Part shown: one piece after another, positions 12,661 through 23,800 of the stretch | How the letters are laid out: each line of letters opens with the position of its first letter | How positions within the stretch are numbered: the stretch's first letter is position 1 | Origin: Sinotaia quadrata | Taxonomy: Eukaryota > Mollusca > Gastropoda > Architaenioglossa > Viviparidae | Direction of reading: 5' to 3' | Assembly (NCBI GenBank): GCA_028829895.1 | Contig: CM054180.1 | Coordinates: 100,538,635-100,602,634, forward strand | Length of the DNA: 64,000 nucleotides | Position numbers and translations under genes: made by a program | The notes under the pieces: model-generated | The model's input: only the letters and a program-made list of their open reading frames with translations | What the model was told of the DNA's origin: nothing | The model's database searches: none

Positions 12661-13430
12661 TTAGCACTGTTCCAGCTCTGTGTCATTAGCGATCATAGGT
12701 AATGGAGATCTAATCCTTTGAACAGTATAATCCTGTGAAACAGGCTGCTGGTGTGTATACTGACCAGATTCAATGGTCTCTGATTCTCCAGTGGATATCA
12801 TTCCTAGTCCTGATGGCCCAAAATTGGTCCCCTTGCTGCTAGTAACACCCACCCCAGAACCCTGGGCTCCAAGCCTAGAACTTGGTCCAAAGCTGGGTTT
12901 TATCCCCCCACTCACTGCTGACCCTGGTGGCCCAAAACTGTAAACCTGTCCAGTAGGAAAGTTACCTCTTGAACCTGGTCCTGTGCTGTCTGGGGGCCCA
13001 AAATTGCACATCTGCACCAGTCCATAGTTTCCCCTCATTCCAGACCCTGGGATCTCCATTCCAGGCCCCTGAGTCCCAGGCCCGTAATTGGATCCCAGAC
13101 TGCTCCCTGCTCCTGCTCTTATTCCTGTACCCTGACTCATTGCAGACCCTGCTGGTCCTCCACTACTGCTAGCAGAGGATCCTGTACCACTTCTGAAACC
13201 AGTCTGAGAGTCCACTCCACTCATCATGCCAGTTGGTGGTGGTGCAGGTGGTGGTGGTGAAAATCCTCCAGGCCCATGTTCTATACTGGGTCCAGAAGAT
13301 GAGGAAGACTGGGCATTGGGCATATATGATGGCAGTGGCCCATATCCCAATGGGTATGGTGGAGTATAAGCATTTGGCGGAAGAGATGGATAGGGGTGCA
13401 GTGGTTGATGCTGACCAATATTCATGTTAC
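12661..13430 (-). CDS. membrane protein, last coding exon (low-complexity tail)
   Basis: Acceptor TTGTAGCAG precedes 13430; the stop TAA is at 12663-12661. The 256 codons are strongly biased: Pro/Tyr-rich first (HPYPSLPPNAYTPPYP), a PPPPAPPP tract, then Gly/Ser-rich with repeated [N/S]FGP units (NFGPP, SFGPP, SFGPS, NFGPS). It is far more GC-rich than its surroundings. The extra open reading frame upstream of 13430 is intron. Confidence 0.88.
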
Positions 13431-14425
13431 CTGCTACAAGCAATACAGGAAAGATTTTAACAGTAAGTGAAAAAAGTTCATATGGTAGTGAATATAAAAC
13501 AACATAGATTTTAATATTAAGCAAAGAGAATTGACCATATTCATAGAAAAAACTGTAAAGAATATTACTAGTACCATAAACTCACTATCACAATAAGAGC
13601 AGTGCCATTTAATAGAATTTGCTTTTTGCTTGAGAAATACTCTATAACCTATACACTATCTAACATGATTAAAAATTCAATTTGCCAATATTATAATAAC
13701 AATACTGACATATGTGTTATTATGGCACTGAAAGTCAGCTTGTAGGCACCAACCTGTAGATGTTCAGAAGAAACACTTTTTAAAATTGTTTTTTGTTTTA
13801 AAACTGATTCATTAAAATTTCCTGGAATATATTAAAATCATGAATTCATTATAATTTTATTAATATTATAAATTGTTGAAATAAATTGCAGTATCATTTT
13901 GATTTCAGTTTATAATATTTATCTTTAAGCGGCTGATCTCAGTCTATAATATTTATCTTTAAGTGGCTGATCTCAGTCTATAGTATAATATTTATCTTTA
14001 AGTGGCTGATCTCAGTTTATAATATTTATCTTTAAGCGGCTGATCTCAGTCTATAATATTTATCTTTAAGCGGCTGATCTCAATTAAATAATATTTACCT
14101 TTAAGTGGTTGCCCAGGCAAGCCTCCAGTGCCCTGAACTTGTGACTGTGTATAAGTAATATTGACTGGTTTCATGGGGAATGAACCCCCAACCCCAACAC
14201 CTCCAATGCCACCAAAACCACCACCAGATGGCACACCATCAACTGTGGGTGCTCGCTGATAGGCAGCTGCTGATGACTGATTGCTAGGGCTGTTGCTGAT
14301 TGCTCGTCGTCTACAAATGCAGCAAATGATGATGATAAAGCCAATGAAAAGAGCCAGAGCAATGCCAACAATAAGAGGGATGGGAGCTGTGTCATCCACC
14401 TCCACTGGAGTGGACTGTGTTGACC
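12661..14425 (-). CDS. single-pass membrane protein with Gly/Pro/Ser-rich tail, 3' two exons (5' partial)
   Basis: Two exons, 14425..14099 and 13430..12661, splice as AAAG|GTAAAT to TTGTAGCAG|GT and keep one frame: codon AAA, then G joined to GT as Gly. Together they encode about 364 residues from an acceptor to a TAA stop. After a short extracellular-like stretch (STQSTPVEVDDTAP) comes one hydrophobic helix (about 22 residues, PLIVGIALALF to IIIICCIC) stopped by CRRR, then a cytoplasmic-like tail of about 320 residues rich in Gly, Pro, Ser, Tyr and Asn. I cannot assign a family. The architecture recalls Shisa-like adaptors, but the Cys-rich N-terminal part that would test this is not found. 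At least one upstream exon must exist because the first exon here begins with two bases of a codon. No convincing candidate was found between 14,426 and 20,700. Confidence 0.85.
13905..14098 (-). repeat. minisatellite made of copies of the adjacent splice donor
   Basis: Five units of 34-39 bp precede the donor of the exon ending at 14099. In the gene sense each reads CCACTTAAAG|ATAAATATT where the true junction reads CCACTTAAAG|GTAAATATT. The last exon bases and the start of the intron have therefore been amplified, and every copy carries AT in place of the GT donor. Confidence 0.85.
14099..14425 (-). CDS. membrane protein, transmembrane exon
   Basis: Acceptor TTTTGCACTCAG before 14425, donor GTAAAT after 14099. 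Encodes 108 full codons: juxtamembrane segment, a transmembrane helix rich in Ile/Leu/Ala, the CCICRRR stop-transfer segment, then Ser- and Gly-rich tail (GGGFGGIGGVGVGG). The Cys residues next to the basic cluster could be acylated (inference). Confidence 0.87.
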
Positions 14426-15202
14426 CTGAGTGCAAAATAACAAAAGAGCATGGTAATAAATTACAAGTGACCAGTAAAGAAACAACATCTGATGCTGTAG
14501 TAAGTTTTATAAAATCAAACTAGAGAAAGAATGAAGAAGAAAAAATAAATGCAAATATTTTTAACTATAAAACTACACCTGAACAAAAGTAACATTTATG
14601 ACAGCCTGTTTAAACAAGCATTAAACTCCCAGTACAACTTAAAAACTGCTAAAATGCACTAGCATATGATGAATGGCACCTGTCTAGTCAGAAGTATCAC
14701 AGGCATCTGTTTCAGTTCTGCTGTAAATTAGTTTTCATATTAATATAAAACCTTACATTTATGGATGAGTTGTACCCTCTCCTAATAACTTGCTTGTATA
14801 TTTAGTGATGTACATGTATACTTCTCCAAATTAAATATAATGGAGGTGGTTCTTGTACTACAATAGATATATTTCTAATTATTTCTCGAGGCTGATAAAC
14901 TAATCTATTCATGGATATATTCTGGAATACATCTGTGATACTATTTTAATACATCTCTCTGAATCTCTGATAGTATATTTACTATTTATATTATTTATAT
15001 ACATATTATTTTTTAAACTCACCGTTTTAGCTTATCATTATATAAAACTCATGCAGTTATTAACAAAAAAAATTATTATTATTGAAATGATACTTTTACT
15101 CTTTATAATAAATGAATCGTAAATTTTAGATTTTTTATTAATTTGTTTAAATAAATAGACAAAATAAGCTTAAATAAATAAAAATATATTAAGTACTATT
15201 AA

Positions 15203-15275
15203 ATTTATTATTCAAAAACACACTATTAAATTTATTATTCAAAAACACACTATTAAATTTATTATTCAAAAAAAC
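15203..15275. repeat. 27-bp tandem repeat, 3 copies
   Basis: actattaaatttattattca plus aaaacac is repeated three times almost perfectly. Confidence 0.85.
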
Positions 15276-15999
15276 ACAAGCGGTATACTGTATTTAATAG
15301 GCAGATGCTTTGTCAAGGAAGAAAAAGCCTTCTATTAATCTTTAAATTATGCCTGCAGTGCATGCATACACACACATGTAAATTGTAATGCAGTTGTTAT
15401 TTTAATTATAATATTTTGCACAAATAACCTTTTTATAATATAAATATAAAAAGTCTGAAACACATTTATATTATCATTCATGTTATTTAACAGCAATTTG
15501 TATACTTTAAAAAAAAAGTGCCTGAGTTTATTTATGGAAAAATAAAAACTGAAAATATAATTTTTAAATTAATATAAATTGGCAATTAAAAAAATATACT
15601 TTAGACTGATAAAATTTAAAGAAAAAATAGTATATAAAGCATTATATTTATACGTTCCAACTAATTTAGTGATTGAAGGATTTCTGAGTTATAAAAATAT
15701 TCCTGACTTTATTACTTAAAAAATACTTACAATTTTAAATTTATCGCTAAGGTCACATTAACTACAAGTGTACAAAGAAAATGAATACAAAATGCACTGT
15801 TGTACTAAAACATATATAAGCAGTACAATGTCGCACTTAAAACAATAGCATCTTATCACTATTGTTTTGGCAGTAACAATTTGTCATTCTGTTTTCAGAT
15901 AACCTCAAAAATAAACATTAAATCACATTACTAGCATACTGATTTCAATTAAAAGCAATTAATAAAAACATGATCAAAAACTACTAGCTAAGCTATCAT

Positions 16000-16770
16000 T
16001 TAAAAGAAAACAAACAATATGATACATGTATATCATAAATAAATATCATTTACAATAGACCTACATGTTTAACAAGAAAAACAATATGATATATCATAAA
16101 TAAATACCATTTACAATAGACCTACATCAGTACATGTTTAACAAGACAAACAATATGGTATACCACAAATATATACCATTTGCAAAATTACAATAGACCT
16201 ACATCAGTACATGTTTAACGAGACAAACAATATGTTATACCACAAATATATACTTTTACCTGTTACAATAGATCTACATGTTTAACAATAAGGTAAACAA
16301 TATGGTATACACAAATATATACCATTGACAAAATTACAATAGACCAACATATATAACATTACAAGACATACAATATGGTATACCACAAATATATACCATT
16401 TACAATACACCTACAGTTTAATAAAATAAACAATATCTGAATATGGTATATTATAAACATATACTATTTACAATAGACCTACATGTTTAATAAAACATAT
16501 AATTATTAATAATAATATAGTATAACATAAACAAAAATTATTTACAATAGACCTACATGTTTAATAAAACATATAGTTATTAATATGGTATAACAATTAA
16601 CATAAACAAATATTATTTACAACAGAGCTACATGTTTAATAAAACATATAAATTGTAATTATTAATATGGTATAACATAAACAAATATTATTTACAATAC
16701 AGCTATATGTTTAATAAAACATACAATGTGGTATATCATAAACAAATACCATTTACAATAGACTTATGCT
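16000..16770. repeat. about 60-bp minisatellite, 12 or so copies
   Basis: Units share accatttacaatagaccta, catgtttaa and aacaatatggtatac. Period varies through small indels. Confidence 0.85.
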
Positions 16771-16799
16771 TAACAAAGAAAATGCACTAATTAAACTTA

Positions 16800-17085
16800 A
16801 AGAGATATTAAAAAATCATTGATTATAGTCATTGAAAGTCTCTGATTTAGTGATTAAATATATTAAAAATAACTTATAAGAGATATTAAAAATCATTGAT
16901 TATTGATTAAAGAGATAAAAATAAAGTGATTAAAAGAGATATTAAAAATCACTGATTACAGATATTAAAACTCACTGATTACACTTACTTACTGATTTAA
17001 GAGACATTAAAAATTATTGATTACAGATATTAAATCTCACTGATTAAAGAGATATTAAAAATCACTGATTACAAATAGATATAAA
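16800..17085. repeat. short AT-rich tandem repeat
   Basis: Repeated agatattaaaaatcactgat blocks with irregular spacing. Confidence 0.65.
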
Positions 17086-17974
17086 AATTACAATGAATGA
17101 AATGAAGAAAACTAAATGCAATAAAAAAGGCAATGGCCCAAGTTAGTACAGTCATGAGACCTAAATGGTGATAAGTAATATGGACAGACATTTATGAAAA
17201 TAAATAGCATAATATATATACATGTATTTCATTCTGACTGCAAAAACTGGAAAATAATACCCTATATTATCAAAGATTGATCATTTAAATCATGCTTGTT
17301 TTAATGTCAAGAATGTACTCCACCATCATAATAAATTAATAGTATTGACTATTACTATTTAAGTATTAGAAAAACATTCAATATTTTTTATTTGCACTTT
17401 AAAAATCAATACTGATTATATTATAGTGTATAATCGCTGAATGTAACTAAATGACAACTCTGATAATGAGATAATAAACAAAATTACATAATGAACAAAA
17501 TGAAGAAACATAAAAGCATAACTGTTTTACTTTTAGTAGAACCTGGACTGGAGTTGAGCAGTAGCAGAATGGAATGGGCAGGAATTAAAAGAGAAAATAT
17601 ATTGCTCAATAAATGAAATGTATTATATAATTTATTTTTCTTAAAATTGATTGCTGTTTGTTGTGGCAATGCAAAACTTCAGTAATAATGCCCCTATAAT
17701 CTATACTACAGCACATGATTGATGATAAATCAAACCAAATTTGAAATGATTCCTAGCATAGGGCTATCAGTGTATCAATACTGACATCACAAAGGGCATA
17801 GAGATTATTTCCTCCTCTTTATGAATTAGGAAATTTTCATAGTATTTTCATGCCAACTGTACTAAACTGTTATCTATTCATGACCGTCTGTTATAAAAAT
17901 AGATTTATGTGTTCAACTTCCCGTTATGACTGCTCATATTATATATAATCTTACAATGAATCACTCAGTTAATA

Positions 17975-18115
17975 CTTCTTTTTAAGCTATAAGCCATTAA
18001 TACTCCTCTCTAAGCTGTAAACCATTAATACTCCTTTTCAAGCTGTAAACCATTAATACTCCTTTTTAAGCTGTAAACCATTAATACTCCTTTTTAAGCT
18101 GTAAACCATAAATAA
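17975..18115. repeat. 28-bp tandem repeat, 5 copies
   Basis: Unit ctgtaaaccattaatactcc followed by tttttaag. Confidence 0.85.
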
Positions 18116-19599
18116 GAAGCACTAGAATGCACTATGCAGTGCATGGATGATAAATTGATATACAACTAGAGAACATTGAAAGAGACATTAAATCAAACTT
18201 GTTTTGAATATTTTCAAATTAAACACTATGACTAACAATGTTTTACACCCTTTGCTTTTTATTTATTAAATGCCAGTTATACCTCAAGGAACAGTGGTTG
18301 TCTGCTTTGCAACTAAAAAATCCTCCAAAGACTGTTTACTTTATGTGTGCTCTTTTTATTTCACTGGTAAAATACTAAAAAGTCTACCATTGACAACCCT
18401 GTACCAGACTAGAGTCATCTCTTGGTTAAGAAAGAACAGCAGTTAAGAACTGTCAAGTGCAGGTGAACTGTCCAATGATAATGCTATCTAGTATCTGCTG
18501 CAAAATCATGTTCAGACTTAACCAGTCAAACTTTGAAAATGATGGTTGGAGCAATTCTAACCCAACTGATAATCTCCTTAACATATCTTTTATGATTTTG
18601 TCTACTTTCAAAGTATCCATGTTTTTCAAAATTCTGAAAATGACTATCTTAATCACTTAATGATTGGTTCAACATGAATACACTTTCTTAGTAATAAAAT
18701 CGCATAACTGAAGGTTAATCATAAAAACCTTGAAAATTTACAAATATCATTATCACTGAGCTTAACATAAATTTTAAAGTAAAGAAAGTTGTGGCTGTAA
18801 GAATCAAATGTATAAATAAATATTTTAAAATGTGCATGACCATGTCAACTAAGAAGATGCAATATTTCAGCATATTAATAATTATAAACATTTTTCCCTC
18901 CATAAATGTGACTTCTGCATCATTTGTTATTTTAAATATTCAGTTTTACTTTTAGATCATATTCAACAAACCATGTTTAATATAATTTCTAATGTATACA
19001 AATATTTATGAGAATTATTTTTTAAAAATACATATATAATTATTATAATAGTTAATATATATTAATTATTATGTGTCCATTCTTTAAATCTTAGTGAATA
19101 TATCCATGAGCTTCTATTTCTTCAAGTGTTACCAAATCATTCTACTGTTTCAATTTTGTAAACTGTATCATAATTCATATGGACTTACAGACTTAAATTC
19201 TATTTTAAGAGTAAAATTAAAACTCTAAAATTCCATCCCTTGCTTTTAAATAATTATAAATATTATTTTATTGATGTTTGTTTGTAAAGTTCATGAATCT
19301 CTATGTCAACAAAATATGCAAAGAACTATTCTCTATTATGTTAGTATTATATAGTATTTTATATATATATCGCATACCCCTGTGCTAATAATGTAAATTG
19401 TAATATAGTAACAATTAATTTAATGGACTGCCCAAGATATGTAGGCCTATTGAAATCAGTAGTTTTAATAATTATTATAATGCATTATTGAGGGGAAAAA
19501 ATAATGTAAAATATGGCATTCTGTTAAAAAGTAAACTTTGCATATATCCTTTAAAGAATATTGGAGAGGGCAGGACGTCCTAGCAGTCAACTTGTAACT

Positions 19600-19870
19600 C
19601 TGTAAACGAAAGCTATACAATTTTAGAATAGTGCGGTACTTGTACGTACAAAAACCGGTATATCTCGTCGTTGTCGACCGAGTGGAAGTGACCCACCCGT
19701 CCCTCATTGCTGGTTTCTTGAGGCGATAGGCGTTTTGAAAGCATGCAATGAGTGACAGGTGCGCGCTTTCAGCGAAACCTGAGCGCTCTTCTTAAAGCCA
19801 GGGCTCAACACCGGTCCATTCTGTGCTTTTCCTTGCTTATCCTTTGTTTCATGTTGATGAAGCATCGGTC
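19600..19870. promoter_or_regulatory. CpG-containing GC-richer stretch between divergent genes, candidate promoter region
   Basis: Unlike the surrounding DNA this stretch has many CpGs (ctcgtcgttgtcgaccgagt, gcgcgctttcagcg). It lies about 0.9 kb before the P450 start codon and upstream of the minus-strand membrane gene. That position suits a promoter or first non-coding exon of either gene, but no core promoter element is clear. Confidence 0.3.
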
Positions 19871-20721
19871 GAGCCTCAAATATCTAAAACTTATACACTT
19901 CACTGAGTTGAATATATGCCATTAAAATAATGCACCTAAGTATTTTCTTTTCTTTTACTTTTAAAGAAACGAGACATCTTCAGCAGATTACCATAATAAC
20001 CGATCGAACATAAGTAAACAATTTGTACTCCATGTGAAAGCTTGCATACAGAGACAACGCTAAGCTAGCTTGGGAAAGTGCAATTATACCACATAGAGAT
20101 AGAACACTATGAGAATCTTTCAACATTAGAGTAAATTGAGGTAAGTATGTTATCTTATTTTGTTTACGCAAATAATAATGATAATAATAATAGTAATAAT
20201 GATGATTATGATTATTTCCCGTAAAAGGAATGGTTACATTGAAAATTACGTTTTGTAGAAATATATTTTACTGCAAAAGTGCTGTTAATGAAAAGATTAA
20301 TTATTGTTATTCTTTCAATACACTCTAGTCTGGTCAAAGTTCAACTCTGGAGTTCAGGAAAAGGTAGTATTTTAGTATCAGAGAATGCAAACACAATTAG
20401 ATCTCTTGAATGCATCAGTATAATGAAAGAAGCAAGAAATTACATTTATTCCAGAAAATACACATTATTTTAGCATGTTTTTATTTACGACCACCGTCGG
20501 ACAGTTGACACTGTTTAATCCTCTTTGTAGGCCTACTTGTTTACATATCCATACACACATATTTTTGGAAGCATTCGTGTTTGCATTTGTATATGTAATT
20601 GAAACTAAAGCTGCATTATAACTTTTCTTTTTTCTTATTTATGTCTTAGTGATATTTTCTCCTTCCGCTCAAAAAGTTATAAAGCTGCAAGGAAGCTGCT
20701 CAAGGGAAACAATCATCTATA

Positions 20722-20832
20722 ATGTTGAATGAACGCAGAGCGTGGGGTATCTTCCCTTACTTAGTCATCACAGTGTCGTCATGGTTTGTGTACAAACTCC
20801 TAATCAAACCATTTCTTTCACCTCTGCGTAAG
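20722..20832 (+). CDS. P450 exon 1: membrane anchor
   Basis: Residues 1-37. ATG at 20722 is preceded by an in-frame TAA at 20680-20682 with no ATG between, fixing the start. Encodes a hydrophobic anchor (FPYLVITVSSWFVYKLLI) ending SPLRK. Donor aag|gtatat. Confidence 0.9.
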
Positions 20833-23800
20833 GTATATTATTTGAAATTCATTTTTCAAAACATCCAGTAAATCTCCACTTTTATAAATTATATCAAATT
20901 TGCCATTAAGACAAAGGTATCTCTATTATTTACATCAATTTAAGTCTCTTTCATTCTCATCAAATATTGAGGCAATCAAGTCTCTGTACAACAATTTTCA
21001 ACTCTGATCAAGGGAGGCATTTACCACTTTTCTAAAAGCAAACAGGCTTCTTTACTACTCTCCTCTTCAGCACTGCAAAATGCACAAAATGACTACAACA
21101 TTGCATAGTGACTGGCTTAAATTTAATTTCTATTTCTGCTTATAAAGCAATCAAAATGTATGTGTGTGTTTCAGTCTTTATACAATGGTGTACTATATTT
21201 ACTGAATAAAAGGTAACAATAAGCATGCCTCTTTAAAATTTAAAAAGAATATTTATCAATCTCAGTAAGTGAGTAACTTTGCCATTGAAGTGACTCAGAC
21301 TACTGAGACTAGCAATAAGATTTATTCCCTTGATGTCACCAACCCACATAGTCAGCAAGCACTAACTATAGCATCCTTCAAAAAGTGAACTGGCATTAAG
21401 AAAAAAATATGTTAAAGTGCAAAAAAATAGTAAGAGTGATATAGTGCTGTTTAATATAAAGAAGCTATTTAATAAAGAAATTTAATTTATGGATTTTTAA
21501 AGCTCACTCACTCAACAGAGCTCACCATGTTATCCACAGTCAAATGGAAAGGTAGAAAATGCTGTAAAGACAATAAAAAAAATGATGATGAAGTGTGCTG
21601 AAGAAGAGAATTCAGATGCAAATTTAACATTAATTGAGTTTTGGAACATTCCATCTGAAAAGATGAAAATTTCACCATCTCAAAGATTGTTTGGGGGAAG
21701 AACCAGAACGTTATTGCCGTCAGCAAAGACTTTGCTAAGACTGCATACATGCACTGAGGTTAAAGAGAAAGTAATCAGCAGGAAGCAAGTTCAACAAAGT
21801 TATTACAACAGGAACAGTAGACACTCTGAGGTCAGGACAAGCAGTACGATTCAAAGCACCAAAATCAAACAAATGGATAAGAGCTATAGTGGAAGACCAA
21901 GTCAACGTTAGATCTTACAGAATCAGAACAGATAATGGAAAACTGTTCAGAAGTAACAAAGGGCAGCTAAAGAAGTCAGCAGAACAACAAGATGGTCAGC
22001 CTATGGTTATACAACCTGAAGTGACCATACCAAATCAGTTATCAAGACAGGATAACAAACAAACAGAAACATTAGAAGAGGCAGTACAGTAGTACTGGAG
22101 GAAAGTGAAATTAAAAAACAGAAGCCAAGTACAGAAATGGAATGCCATACAGATAAACAAGTACCACAAGATACAACTGTAGCAAAATCTTGTAGTCACA
22201 CCCCAAATAGGATGGTAATCAGAGATCCGAATGATTCTGACATGGCTACAAGAACGCTTAGCTCAAAACAGCACAAGTTAAACAACCAGTGTACCTGAAA
22301 GATTACCACTGGGAGACAAAGAAGTAAATTTATTTTTTGACAAAGTGACTGCAATGTGTTCATTCACAAGTATCAAAGTACTAGTAGTAATGTTTTATTA
22401 TTATGGGAAGAAGTTGTTATGTTATAACAATAAGTGAACAAATCTGTCACTGTTTGCTTAGTGTCATGTGAGTTTCAAGGACTGAGAAATTCAAAGACAG
22501 TATAAAGTGTAAATGCAACGAAGAGACTCTGGAAAGTGAAGATAGGTATAGAAAGAACAATGCTAATTTAAAAAACCAAACATGTTTTGTTTTTGTTTTA
22601 TATTATTCACTTTTTTTTGGTTGTTGTTTAGCATTGTTTAGTTTGGAATTAAAGTAAAGTTTATGTATACCAAATAAAAACCCATTGCAATTGTGAGAAA
22701 GGGGGGATATGATGGTATTGAGTTTTTGTGTACTCTATAACAGGATGTTTACGAGAATAAATTAGGCATGTGCAGAGTATGCAGCTCGCAGTGGTATATC
22801 TACACTAACTTTTTGTTTGAATGTGAAACTCATTACAATTGTTACTATTATAAGCTGACTGTTGATGTTGTACACTAAGCTGCCTGTTGATGTTACATTT
22901 TGGTTGCCTGTTGATGTTGCTGTACTATACTACCCATCATTGTCACTACTGTAAGCTGCCTGTTGATGTTACTTTTCGGTTGCCACCTGTTGATGTTGCT
23001 TTACTCTGCTGCCCATCATTGTCACTACTGTAAGCTGCCTGTTGATGCTGCTTATAAATTGCTGTTGATGTTGCTGTACTATGTTGCCCATTGTTGTCAC
23101 TGCTGCAAGCTGCCTGTTATGTTACTTTTCAGCTACCTGTTGATATCACTGCACTAAGCTGCCCGTCATTGTTATAAATGTAAGCTACTTGTATATATAG
23201 CTGTGTTAATCCATCTACTGCAACCATGGTCCATTTACATTTATACTCTAAGAGCGCCTGCTTCATTGACTCAAACATTATTGACCTAAATAACAAATTT
23301 TCTCTAAGAGTGCCTGCTTCGTTAACTCAAACATTATTGACCTAAATAACATTTATACTCTAAAGAGTGCCTGCTTCATTGACTCAAACATTATTGACCT
23401 AAATAACATTTATACTCTAAAGAGTGCCTGCTTCATTGACTCAAACATTATTGACCTAAATAGCAACCATGCTATGACTGTTGCTTGTGAAACAACATTG
23501 TGATCAGTGGAGTGGAAAACTTGTTTCTCACTTGGTCCTTTTAAATGTTTACAATGTTGTGTCACTATTACCATTGGGTCCATTTAAATGTTTACAGTGT
23601 TGTGCCATTATGTCTAGTGGGCCTTTTAAAATGTTTAAAATGCTGTGTCACTATGACCTTTGGGTCCTTTTATACGTGTAAAATGCTCTATTTCTGTGAC
23701 TATCACTAACAAAAGAATTTTGCAGATACCAGGGAGGCCTTACAAACCTATTATTGGCAACATGTTTGAGGCTTTGAAGGAGGAGGCAATGAACAATAGT

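Larger units (their letters stand above)
14426..19599. other. long non-coding stretch, presumed 5' intron(s) of the membrane gene
   Basis: Very AT-rich. Contains the repeats listed separately at 15,203, 16,000, 16,800 and 17,975. I searched the minus strand for exons with compatible phase. Weak candidates (near 17,545, 18,293 and 15,730) had poor splice sites or no protein support, so none is called. Confidence 0.4.

Noticed and set aside
17484..17669. Possible upstream exon of the membrane gene near 17,545 (minus strand)
   Set aside because: The phase would fit the next exon, but the donor is weak and no acceptor or protein similarity supports it.
18293..18345. Possible 30-nt minus-strand exon with a CKADNHCS-type peptide
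   Set aside because: Splice-like borders exist by chance in AT-rich DNA, and the phase and homology could not be confirmed.
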